NCBI GenBank assembly: GCA_048213135.1
Contig: PS015041.1
Coordinates: 133,995 to 172,639, forward strand
Source: Reclinomonas americana ATCC 50394
Lineage: Eukaryota; Jakobida; Jakobea; Jakobida
Length of the DNA: 38,645 bases
Reading direction: 5' to 3'
Notes under the pieces: generated by a model
Told to the model about the DNA's origin: nothing
Databases searched by the model: none
What the model saw: the letters and a program-made list of their open reading frames with translations, nothing else
In this document: positions 1 through 9,204 of the stretch, piece after piece
Layout of the letters: the number at the start of each line of letters is the position of its first letter
Position numbering within the stretch: position 1 is the stretch's first letter
Translations under genes and position numbers: made by a program

Positions 1-358
1 TCCCACTCACAATGTGTTGACCATTGCGAGTGATGGCGACAGAGTTCACACCCTCGGCGTGCCCCTCCAGCTGTTGCACTTGTTGGCCACTCGCCAGTGA
101 CCACACACGAACAGTCATGTCACCACTGCCGCTCACGATGTGCTGTCCATTGTGAGAGACGGCGACTGACCACACAGAGTATGTGTGGCCCTCCAGTCGC
201 TGCACCTCCTCGCCACTTGCTAGTGACCACACACGCACTGTCGTGTCCACACTGCCACTCACGATGTGCTGACCATTGGGGGTGATGGCGACGCACAGAA
301 CACGGTCTGCGTGTCCACGCACGCACTTGTTCGTGAAGGGAGGAGGAGGGTGGGTCAT
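1..358 (-). CDS. WD40-repeat protein, copy 1 (3' part outside window)
   Basis: The reading frame opens at the ATG at 358 and runs off the left edge, so only the first two blades and part of a third are visible. Each blade has the pattern V-x-S-V-A-[IV]-T-x-[ND]-G-Q-H-I-V-S-G-S-x-D-x-T-V-R-V-W-S-L-A-S-G, the classic GH...WD-type beta-propeller blade ending in VW. The N-terminus (MTHPPPPFTNKCVRGHADRV) aligns with the starts of the next three copies, which have a short leader, then K-[CS]-L-[RH]-GH, then the first blade. Blades of this kind form a protein-interaction propeller. No enzymatic domain is fused in the visible part. It is the most downstream visible member of a same-strand tandem array. 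Unlike copies 2-4, no polypyrimidine-CAG acceptor directly precedes its ATG. Confidence 0.8.
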   Translation of the reverse strand, partial: MTHPPPPFTNKCVRGHADRVLCVAITPNGQHIVSGSVDTTVRVWSLASGEEVQRLEGHTYSVWSVAVSHNGQHIVSGSGDMTVRVWSLASGQQVQQLEGHAEGVNSVAITRNGQHIVSG

Positions 359-534
359 GGAATGTGAGCAATGAGTGCGTGCTCAAAGAGGAGGATTCAA
401 AAATAGAAAGATTGTGCTGGGACACAGAAGTTCTCATTTGATGACTGCGCCTACACTGCCTCCTCTCACAGGGCCTTGTCGCTGCTGAGCTTTGTTGCTG
501 CGATTCATTTTGTCTGGCAATAAAGCTCCTTTCT

Positions 535-1614
535 TCACAACCGGTCGGAGAAACATCGATATGCCACCACCTCTGCTTCCTCAACTATGAAACACCGCAA
601 CACCATCTCTGGCAGGCAGCGCGAATCGCCCTCCTCCTCTTGTTGCACCTGTTGCACGGCTTGCATGGCCGCCCGCGCACAATCGAGCTCCAGCCGAGCG
701 AGGCCGTATGGTGTACTCCACACTCGCACCGCCTTGGCATCACTTCCGCTGATAATGTGCTGACCATCGGGAGAGATGGCGAGGGACCGCACTCTAACAG
801 ATCTAGACTGTCCCTCCAAGCGTCGCACCTCTTCTCCACCCGCCAGCGACCAGATGCGCACGGTGTTGTCGTGGCCACCACTTATTACATGCTGACCATC
901 GGGTGTGACGACAACAGAGAGGACCGCCTTGGTGTGCCCCTCCAACCGTCTCAACTCTTCGCCGCCTGCCAGCGACCACACACGCACCGTCATGTCACGA
1001 CTTCCGCTCACAACGAGCTGCCCGTCGGGAGTCACTGCGACAGATGTAACTCCCCGAGCGTGTCCCTCCAAGCGTCGCACCTCCTCGCCAGTCGTCAGTG
1101 ACCACACTCGCGCTGTGCTGTCCCCGTTCCCACTCACAACGTGCTGACTGTCGGGAGTGACGGCGAGAGAATACACAAAGCCAGCGTGTCCCTCCAACCG
1201 GCGCACTTCTTCACCACTCGCCAGTGACCACACACGTATTGTTCCGTCCCAGCTCCCGCTTATAGTGTGCTGGCCATCGGGAGTGACGGCGACGGATCGC
1301 ACGTGAGATGCGTGTCCCACCAACCGCATCACTTCTTCGCCACTCGCCAGTGACAACACACGCACGATCATGTCAGCACTGCCACTCACCACATGCTGAC
1401 CATCGCGAGTGACAGCAACAGAGAGAACCACATTATTGTGCCTCTCAGATCGACGCACCTCCCGCCCACTTGCCAGTGACCACACACACACTGTCATGTC
1501 CTCACTGCCACTCACAATGGATTGGCCATCGGGAGTCATGGCGACAGAGTAAACATAATCTGTGTGCCCATGCAAACTCTTGTCGATGAAGATAGGAAGA
1601 GAGGCGTGCGACAT
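535..1614 (-). CDS. WD40-repeat protein, copy 2 (intact, seven blades)
   Basis: A 359-residue single-exon coding region starts at the ATG at 1614 (MSHASLPIFIDKSL) and stops at 535. Seven WD40 blades follow one another almost without linker, each about 42 residues, with the repeated signature TPDGQHxxSGSxDxTVRVW and linker SLASGEEVRRLEGH. Seven is the number needed to close a beta-propeller. After blade 7 comes a helical tail with the motif LPEMVLRCFIVEEAEVVAYR, shared by all copies, which I do not recognise. I chose the start at 1614 because copies 3 and 4 begin at the equivalent ATG and a CT-rich tract ending in CAG lies one base upstream, suggesting a 5'-leader intron. The frame is open further upstream to 1887, but that part is low-complexity. 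Function is unknown beyond a scaffold or binding role. Confidence 0.88.
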   Translation of the reverse strand: MSHASLPIFIDKSLHGHTDYVYSVAMTPDGQSIVSGSEDMTVCVWSLASGREVRRSERHNNVVLSVAVTRDGQHVVSGSADMIVRVLSLASGEEVMRLVGHASHVRSVAVTPDGQHTISGSWDGTIRVWSLASGEEVRRLEGHAGFVYSLAVTPDSQHVVSGNGDSTARVWSLTTGEEVRRLEGHARGVTSVAVTPDGQLVVSGSRDMTVRVWSLAGGEELRRLEGHTKAVLSVVVTPDGQHVISGGHDNTVRIWSLAGGEEVRRLEGQSRSVRVRSLAISPDGQHIISGSDAKAVRVWSTPYGLARLELDCARAAMQAVQQVQQEEEGDSRCLPEMVLRCFIVEEAEVVAYRCFSDRL

Positions 1615-1924
1615 GCTGGGGAAGGGAGGGAGAGAGGGAGAGAGGGAGAGAGAGTGAGAGAGAGAGAGAGTGTGAGAGAGAGAGAGTGAGAGGAAGAGGG
1701 GTGGATGGGGGCAGTGAATGCGGACGAAAACACGGGACGGGCCAAGATGTGTCGGTGTTGTCCTTTGAGATGGGACTGAAGTTCTCGGCTGGCGACGCTG
1801 CTTGCCCAACAGTGCCTGTGGGGTATAGAGCACACACCTCGCTGCGCATACACACAGACGATGCGGTTCATTATCAAAAAGAAGCAAAAGTTCATCCCCT
1901 GCATCCCTCCCAACTCATTCCACT
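1615..1924 (-). promoter_or_regulatory. Upstream region of WD40 copy 2
   Basis: This 310-bp stretch between copies 2 and 3 has no convincing coding region. Positions 1621-1692 hold an imperfect GA/CT microsatellite that, read on the minus strand, is a polypyrimidine tract ending in CAG next to the start codon. Around 1780-1799 lies a block (minus strand: GAGAACTTC preceded by CGCCAGC) that also occurs upstream of copies 1 and 4. This is the likely promoter and leader, probably with a leader intron. I could not place the 5' splice site here, unlike in copies 3 and 4. Confidence 0.4.
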
Positions 1925-3000
1925 TCACAGGCGGTCGGAGAAACATCGATATGCCACCACCTCCGCATCCTCAACTATGAAACACCGCAACACCATCTCA
2001 GGCAGGTAGCGCGATTCCACGTCCTCCTCCTCTTCTTGCATATCCCGGACGGCCCGCATGGCCGCCCGCGCAGCGTCGAGCTCTCGCCGAGCGAGACCGC
2101 ACGGCGTGCTCCACACGCGAATCATTCTGTCCTCACTTCCGCTGATAATGTGCTGTCCGTCGGGAGCGACGGCCACCGAGGTGACGATCTTGTCGTGCCC
2201 CTCCAGCCGCCGCACCTCGTCTCCACTGGCCAGCGACCAAACACGAACGGTCTTGTCGTAACTCCCACTCACCACGTGCTGACCGTCGGGAGTCACCGCG
2301 ACAGAACGCACCGCCATGGTGTGCCCCTCCAACCGTCGCACTTCCGCTCCACTCGCCAGTGACCACACACGCACCGTCATGTCACGACTTGCACTGATGA
2401 TGTGCTGCCCGTCGGGAGTGACGGCGACAGAGAACACCGCCGCAGTGTGCGCCTCCAACCGTCGCACCTCCTTGCCCGTCGCGAATGACCACACGCGCAC
2501 CATCTTATCGGAGCCATCACTCACAATCAGCTGCCCGTCGGGAGTGAAGACAACTGTCCACGGTGTGTCGGTGTGCCCCTGCAGCCGTCGCACCTCCTCT
2601 CCACTCGCCAGCGACCACACCCGCACCGTGTGGTCCCCACTCCCGCTAACAATGTGCTGACCGTCGGGAGAGATGGCGACGAGAAACACCCAGCCAGTGT
2701 GTCCCTCCAATCGCCTCACTTCCTCTCCGCTTGCACGCGACCACACTCGCACAGTTGCATCATCGCTGCCACTCACAATGTGCTCACAGTGGGAGTGATG
2801 GCGACAGAGCGCACTGTGTATTCGTGTCCCTCCAGTCGCCGCACCTCTTCTCCACTTGCCAGTGACCACACGCGCACGGTCTTGTCCTCGCTGCCACTCA
2901 CCATGTGCTGACCATTGGGGGTGATGGCGACAGACAAGACGAGGTCGGTGTGGCCACGCAGGCATTTGCAGAGGAAGAGAGGAGACGAGGAGAGAGACAT
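1925..3000 (-). pseudogene. WD40-repeat protein, copy 3, with a one-base frameshift
   Basis: The start is at 3000 (MSLSSSPLFLCKCLRGH) and the stop at 1925, but the first blade and the rest lie in different frames. At about 2785-2791 the usual blade codons for TPDGQHI are replaced by a sequence one base shorter. Inserting one base would give 358 residues, matching copy 2 (359). All seven blades and the conserved tail (LPEMVLRCFIVEDAEVVAYR) are otherwise intact, and there is no second lesion. This is therefore either a very young pseudogene or a sequencing/consensus error. A leader intron is predicted at 3002-3132 (GTGAGA ... CGCAG, minus strand). Confidence 0.8.
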
Positions 3001-3235
3001 GCTGCGGAAGGGAGAGAGGGAGGCGTGGATGGGGCAGTGTGTGCGTGTGAGGACGAGAATAGAAAGACGGAAGATTGTGTGTCCTCCAGCTCGACGTTCT
3101 CACTCGATGAATGCACATGCACCTGTTCTCACCAGCGTGGGTACTGAGAATGCATGCCTCTTCCCTAGGCGAAGCGCAGCGACCATACATTTGCACAAAG
3201 CTTATATCCTCTTCTTTCCTCTCCCTTCCTCTCCA

Positions 3236-4333
3236 TCACAACCGCATCTCGGGCGCGAAGCACCTGTAGGCCACCACCTCTGCCTCCTCGACCATGAAGC
3301 ACCGCAGCACCATCTCAGGAAGGCATCGCGAATCATCGCCGTCTTCTTGCATCTCCTGCACGGCCTGCATGGCTGATCGTGCACAGTTGAGCTCCTGCCG
3401 AGCGAGGCCGCACGGCGTGCTCCACACGCGCACCGTCCCGTCATCACTTCCGCTGATAATGTGCTGCCCGTCGGGAGTGACGGCGACAGACCTCACCTCC
3501 TTTGTGTGTCCCTCCAGTCGTCGCACCTCTTCTCCACCCGCCAGCGACCAAATGCGCACAGTGCAGTCGCGGCTGCCACTCACTGTGTATTGCCCATCGG
3601 GAGTGACGGCGACAGACTGCACCCATCCAGCGTGCCCCTCCATTCGCCTCACCTCTTCTCCACTCGCCAGTGACCACAGCCGCACTGTTGTATCTCTGCC
3701 TCCACTCACAACGTGCTGGCCATCGCGAGTCACCACGACAGAATACACCCATCCAACGTGTCCCTCCAGCCGTCGCACCTCCTCGCAAGTCGCCAGTGAC
3801 CACACTCGCACAGTGTTGTCAAAACTCCCACTCACCACAAACTGGCCACTGGGAGTGACGACAACAGAGTTCACAAAACTAGAGTGTCCCTTCAACCGCC
3901 TCACTTCTTCACCACTCGCCAGTGACCACACGCATATCGTTTTGTCCCAGCTCCCGCTGACGATGTGCTGGCCATCGGGAGTGACGGTGACGGAACGCGG
4001 GTCGTCTCTGGTGACGGAACGCACGTCGTCTCTGTGTCCCTCCATTCGTCTCACTTCTTCTCCATTCGCCAGTGACCACACTCGAATTGTTGCATCGACA
4101 CTGCCACTCACGATATGTCGACTGTCGGGAGTCACTGCGACAGAAAACACGCATCTAGTGTGCCCCGCAAATCGTTGCACCTCCTCACCACTCGCCAGTG
4201 ACCACACACGCACTGTCTTGTCTGCACCTCCACTGATAATATGCTGCCCGTCGGGAGTCACGGCGACTGACAACACATATTCTGTGTGTCCACGCAGGCA
4301 CTTGCAGATAAAGATAGGAGTGGTGCGGGACAT
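3236..4333 (-). CDS. WD40-repeat protein, copy 4 (intact, seven blades)
   Basis: A 365-residue single-exon coding region runs from the ATG at 4333 (MSRTTPIFICKCLRGHTEYV) to the stop at 3236. It has seven WD40 blades with the family signature and the conserved tail, here ending CFAPEMRL instead of CFSDRL. Blade 3 carries an 8-residue insertion (SVTRDDPRSVTVTPDGQ in place of SVAVTPDGQ), caused by a 24-bp tandem duplication at 3987-4034. This explains the extra length over copy 2. The insert sits just before a blade strand, so the fold may tolerate it. A leader intron is predicted at 4335-4502 (minus strand, CTG|GTGAGA ... CCCCAG|C-ATG). The closest relatives are the neighbouring copies. Confidence 0.88.
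   Translation of the reverse strand: MSRTTPIFICKCLRGHTEYVLSVAVTPDGQHIISGGADKTVRVWSLASGEEVQRFAGHTRCVFSVAVTPDSRHIVSGSVDATIRVWSLANGEEVRRMEGHRDDVRSVTRDDPRSVTVTPDGQHIVSGSWDKTICVWSLASGEEVRRLKGHSSFVNSVVVTPSGQFVVSGSFDNTVRVWSLATCEEVRRLEGHVGWVYSVVVTRDGQHVVSGGRDTTVRLWSLASGEEVRRMEGHAGWVQSVAVTPDGQYTVSGSRDCTVRIWSLAGGEEVRRLEGHTKEVRSVAVTPDGQHIISGSDDGTVRVWSTPCGLARQELNCARSAMQAVQEMQEDGDDSRCLPEMVLRCFMVEEAEVVAYRCFAPEMRL
3987..4034 (-). repeat. 24-bp tandem duplication inside WD40 copy 4
   Basis: Two adjacent 24-base units (3987-4010 and 4011-4034) differ at only two positions. They keep the reading frame and add eight residues (core RDD-x-RSVT) to blade 3. No other copy in the array has this insert. Confidence 0.9.
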
Positions 4334-4334
4334 G

Positions 4335-4502
4335 CTGGGGAAGGGAGAGGCAGAGAGAGGTAGAGAGAGAGAGAGAGAGGCGTCAGGCAGCTTGTGCGTG
4401 TGTACGACCGAGCTCGAGTGAAAGACGGATTTAATTGTGTGTCCTTCAAATGCGAGACTGTGTCCGTCGAAGTTCTCGCTTGATGACTGCACCTGTTCTC
4501 AC
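4335..4502 (-). other. Predicted 5'-leader intron of WD40 copy 4
   Basis: On the minus strand the sequence CACGCTG|GTGAGAACAGGTG is followed by a long polypyrimidine tract and CCCCAG one base before the ATG. The same donor sequence and acceptor arrangement occurs upstream of copy 3 (3002-3132), so the arrangement was duplicated with the gene. The upstream exon would be mostly untranslated: its possible in-frame ATG does not join the WD40 frame. Confidence 0.5.
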
Positions 4503-4614
4503 CAGCGTGAGGGGAATGAGAACGAGTACCTCTTCCCTCCACCGCTGAAGTTTCACAACACTCCATACATTTGCAGTTCAGCAATGGCAGACAATTTGCC
4601 TCCCTTTCTCTCCA

Positions 4615-4977
4615 TCACAACAGCATCTCGGGATCAGTTGAGCACCGGTAGGCCACCACCTCTGCCTCCTCGACCATGAAACAACGCAGCACTATCTCAG
4701 GCAGGCATCGCAATCGTTGTTCTCCTCTTGCGTATCCACGCCCTGCATCCGTGGTATAGCCAGCATCCTGGCGAACATGGTGTTCTCCCACACTCACACC
4801 GTTGTGCCCACCCCCACCGCTCCACCCCACCTCCTCACCACCGGATGCACCGCCGTCACTTGCACCCCCTCCGCAACACGCACACACTCGTGTCGACTTG
4901 CCAGAAACACACCACCGGCCGACTCTGCACCCACCACCTGACCTCCGACGGAAACAAGCTGCGCGTGGCGCCGTCAC
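4615..4977 (-). pseudogene. Decayed fifth WD40 copy
   Basis: The last 30 or so codons are clear: CLPEIVLRCFMVEEAEVVAY followed by RCSTDPEMLL and a stop at 4615, matching the family tail. Upstream, only fragments of blades remain recognisable in shifting frames, such as a TTV-x-VW remnant interrupted by a stop, and a DTSVCV remnant further up that resembles the DMTVCV of copy 2. No start codon or full blade survives. It is a relic marking the 5' end of the array, immediately next to the stop of the next gene (5022). Confidence 0.7.
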
Positions 4978-5021
4978 TCAACAAACACTGCTCACGCACG
5001 GTCTCTCCTCGCACCCGCCTC

Positions 5022-8000
5022 TCACCTCTCGCGCTGCAGCTGCGCCTCCATTCCACGCAGGCGATCCTGCACACGCCGCCACGCCTGGCGAATCGGGTGC
5101 GGCGGCTGCGTCGACCACGCCCCCGACACGAGCGACTGCTTGCTCTCCAGCGACTCGTGACCGAGTGTCGGAAACGCGCGTACCAGTGCTCGTCGAGAGT
5201 GTGCACACGCGTCAACCAGGCTCCGGATGGCCGGCTCGTCGCCGAGTGCCGTCGCCAGAATCCGCTGCAGACGCACGCAGCATGAGACAACAAGAACTGT
5301 CTCCACGGGGTGAATCGAATGGCGCACCTGGCTCTCCTGCTTGCGTCGCTCTCGCTCTAGCAGCGTGCGCTTGCGTTCCGCCAGGTCATCCACCAGGCGC
5401 TGCTCCACCGCCGCCGCATCGAGAGGCCCACATGCCTCCACCGCGTCCCAGTGCAGATCAAAATTGCGCGTGTACGTCGTCACGGCGTTCTCATCCACCA
5501 GCTGCTGCATGGCCATGACCACATGGAACACCCGATAGAGGGGTCTGCCATTCACACGCTGTGCACCCGTGCGGAGGATCCAGTCGTCCATGGGCATGGC
5601 CGCTGGCAGCAGAGGCACGTGCAGCAACACCTCGGCGTCGTTCACATTGAATGCGAACACGTCGAGCCACAGCGTCACCGGCTGCAACAGGAGACTGGCC
5701 ATCGTGGCGCACTGCCATTGGATGAGTGGGCGCGGGATAGGCGAAAACGAATCCGTCGAGTCGACAAGCGAGGCCACGGGGATCCACCAGGCCTTGTTTC
5801 GCGACGACGGGCGCAGCATATGCAACACGCACGCGCACGCCCATGCGCGTCGCGAGGACACTGCACGTGAGCCCAGCACACCAGATGCGGCAAGACGCTC
5901 GAGGGAGGCAAGGAAACCTGGCGGAGAGGCAGAGCGATTTGAGGCAATCGTGGAAAGCCACTCTTCCATTCCATTCCAAACCTTCCACAGGTCCTTGCCC
6001 CTGAGCACACTCAATCACCGCCTCCATCACCATCCGCCTCACCACCGCCCAATCCCTCTCCTCCCCCTCTTTTCCCGTCTCCTCCATGGCTGCCAATGCC
6101 GCGACAGCCTCGACCGCGCTGCGTGGATCCGCCACGACATTAACACAACGTTGTGGTCGCCAGTCCCTCTGCACGTCGTTCCATCAGTGTCCTCCAACCA
6201 ACGTATCAAATGGACAGCAAGCCAAGAATAACACGCACTGCCGCTGCCATCAGAGTCACGAGGCGAATGTCGGTTCGCAGACTCTCCGTGACCACCGTCA
6301 GTACGCCGTCAGTATCGAGCAGTTCCGCCAGCAATGGCGATGTGGCTAGCGACCATCCTCGCCAAATTGGTGCCGACTTTACCCACACGTCGTCGTACTC
6401 GCGGCGTGAGGGATTCTGCAGCGCACAGATGAGAAAAAACGACCCTTCTTTTATCCAAACGACCCTTCTTTCATCTTCTCTCCACTACTGACAGGAAATC
6501 ATCTGTTCTCCCCTCCCGTCTCATTCATCGCGTCTTTTTCTTCTCTTTTTCTCTTCCCTGCCTCCCTCTCTTCTCTTTCCCGCACGTCTGTTCTCTCTCT
6601 CTCTCTCTCTCTCCCTCTCTTCTCTCATCCTGCACGTTCTCGCGGTACGCAACTCGCTCGTTGCGAAAATGCAGCCGATTCTGCCGCTGCGCGCCCGACA
6701 GCAGTGCTCCCATGGACATCTCCACTTCGCGCCACTGCGCGGCAACAACGGCCGCAGCCAGCAGATTCGATACCACGCGAATCCACAGCACTGTGCACTC
6801 ATATTGCCTGTGAGATAGGAAGCAGCTGGGACACAGCTGAATTTCATGGGGCACACACCAGACGAGGAGACGCGAAAGCTAAGTGCGGTGCGCAACCGCT
6901 GCCAGTCACTCGCATTTGGCGCACGACTGGTCAGCAGTACTGCAAATGAAGCCAGCGTCTCATGCCCCTCCAGCAACGCCCGCTCGTCGACGCGCACACC
7001 AGCGGGAGTGACACCCTCGTCCGTCGCAATGTGCGTCGCCAGCAGCTGGCTGATCTCATCCTTTGTGACGTCGCTGTTGCGCAGCGCGTGCTCAACTAGG
7101 CCACGCACCACCAGGGGTATGCAGACAAGCAACACGAGGACGACGCGCCACTCTCCGAGGCGACATGCAGACAGAATCGGCAGCCAGCGGCGCATGGCTT
7201 CGCGTGCTTGTCGGACGACTGTTTGCCGTGAGGCCGCAACCTCCCTGCTTTGCTGGAGTGTGAGAGTGTCGCAAATGGGATCAAAGGTGACCAAGAAGGT
7301 GACCCAACTTGTCGATCGACGGCATTAGCATCCACGAGTACGCCTCCACCTCCCTCTCGGTCACCGAGCGGCACTGTCGGACTGCGTGGGCGAGTGAGAG
7401 AGACGTACGCAAGGGAAGAACACGTATGCACGCCCACGCACTGGCCGTCGCAGCAACCGAGGCCCACGCCGACGACACAAATGACCACGTGTGCTGACTG
7501 CACGGTGTCACGTTCTCCGCCACAACTGCGCGCCAGAAGCGATGAGCACGCACTCATCGCATATTCCGCACACATGCAACGCACACTCTGCGCTGCATAC
7601 GGCATGCAGGCGATCGACCAGTCGCATCGCCAGTCGCTGCACGTGCTCCGGCACCCACTCGAGTGCCCTCACACACAACCCGTCCACATCATCCACGCTG
7701 CGCACCGGAAATCATTGGTTGTCTTCCCTCGCAGTGTCTGGCACTCTCACAGCCACTCACCTCACTCGCCGACGCACAAGTCGACACGAAGCCACCACAT
7801 GCCGCACCGCTGCACCCACACTCCCCGCCAGCGTCGTCGTCTTTGACGTGCGTTCACTCGGCGAATCCACACGCGCTACCGTCGACCACCACTCTGCCAG
7901 AGATGTTGTCAGCAGCGTCAGTGGCGCCTTCTCGACGCGCTCACATATCATCCGCATCACGCGCGTGCGAAGTGTCCACAAGCCCATTCCATCGCAGTCG

Positions 8001-9204
8001 CCATCGTCGACCAACATAATGTCCTCTCTCCCCTTCCCATCCACACGCAGTACCAGTGCCGATATCGGCGCCCCTGGCGCCGCCACAGCCAGCAGCCGCA
8101 ACACGCGCCACACCAACGATGGCGTCTCTGTCTCCTCCGCAACAAGAGCGCGCTCCACGTGCGCGGCTGTCTGCTGCACACTCCACTGCAGCAGCGGCTC
8201 CATCACCAGTCCACTGCGTTGTCGCAGTCGCAGCAAGCGGCACAAGCCAGAGGCAAACGCCAACAGCGGATCGCGCTCACCATCCACGTCTTCCACCAAA
8301 CTCACTCGCCACAACCACCAAAGACAGGCAGTCGTCGACTGTCGCACCCTGGCCACTGTCCACCGCCACAACAGCGCACGCCGCAATCGCTTCTGACGCT
8401 CCACAACCTGCTCCACTGCCACACCCTCCACTGCACTCGACACACATCCTGTCCCGCGACACGGTGAGCGCAGCGCGCCGCGGAAACAAACGGAAAGAAA
8501 AAACAGGAGAATCACTTACCGGCTTGTACGTGCAACAGAAAGTCGTCAAACTGGTCAAACTGGTGGGCGTCGGCCAGGCGCGGTGATCGCGACGCCAGTT
8601 GCCACGGGAGCTGGCGCTGCAACAATCAAGGAGACTGTGAGAGAGATGCCAGAGAAAGAGAAAGAGAAAGAGAAAGAGAACGGGGAAGACAAGGAGAAAG
8701 GAAAGAGAAAGAAAAGGTGAGTGAGGAGGACGGAGAAGGGAGGTTAGAACGAAGCAGTTGTCTTCGCTTCCTGCTTCTCTCCTCTCCCTCGCACTCATCT
8801 CCTCTTTATCTCTCACCTTCATGACTCTCGCTTCCTTCATCGTCACGGCAACCAACCTCGAGACCCCTTCTCCCTTCTTCTTTGTCTTCTTCTTCTTCTA
8901 CTCTTTCCCTCTCTCTCTCCCACCCTTCTCCTCTTTATCTCACCTCCTTGACCGCCACCGCCACCCACTTCCACACCGCCCACACTCTCCTCGCCACACG
9001 CCACACTCGTCGCTGCCTCGCACCACCCACTCGCGCCCATCGCCTGGCCACATGCACAAACGCAAGCGCATTGCCATCACACACACGTTGCTTCTGCAGG
9101 GCGCACAGAGCAGTGCGCTGCCAGTGGCGACGCACACGCCCAATGTGCGCAACAAGCGCGGCCTGCATGCAACTTGAGATTGAGAAATCGACTTCGTTTG
9201 TCAT
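5022..9204 (-). CDS. Unrecognised 1023-residue protein, 11 exons
   Basis: Exons, as complement: 5022-5264, 5328-5917, 5982-6168, 6239-6415, 6636-6807, 6855-7252, 7309-7381, 7512-7697, 7761-8448, 8520-8616, 8944-9204. The reading phase is consistent across all ten junctions and the total is exactly 1024 codons including the stop. The start is the ATG at 9204 (MTNEVDFSISSCMQAALVAH). The protein is Trp/Arg-rich near the N-terminus (WVAVAVK, LWRWTVARVR, CLWWLWRVSL). It is then mostly predicted helical, with leucine-rich stretches such as WRVVLVLLVCIPLVVRGLVE that are probably buried helices rather than clear membrane spans. The C-terminal third has a charged helix (DDLAERKRTLLERERRKQES). I do not recognise the family. 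A large helical scaffold subunit is one possibility, which is inference only. The 5264/5328 intron is in frame and could be retained. Confidence 0.7.

Noticed and set aside
120-4420. Long open frames on the plus strand across the WD40 array, for example 3294-4421
   Set aside because: They are antisense shadows of the repeated WD40 coding sequence. Their composition mirrors the minus-strand blades and they lack any recognisable domain.
5022-9204. Assignment to a named complex subunit (Mediator, integrator or similar)
   Set aside because: No diagnostic motif was recognised. Naming it would be a guess.
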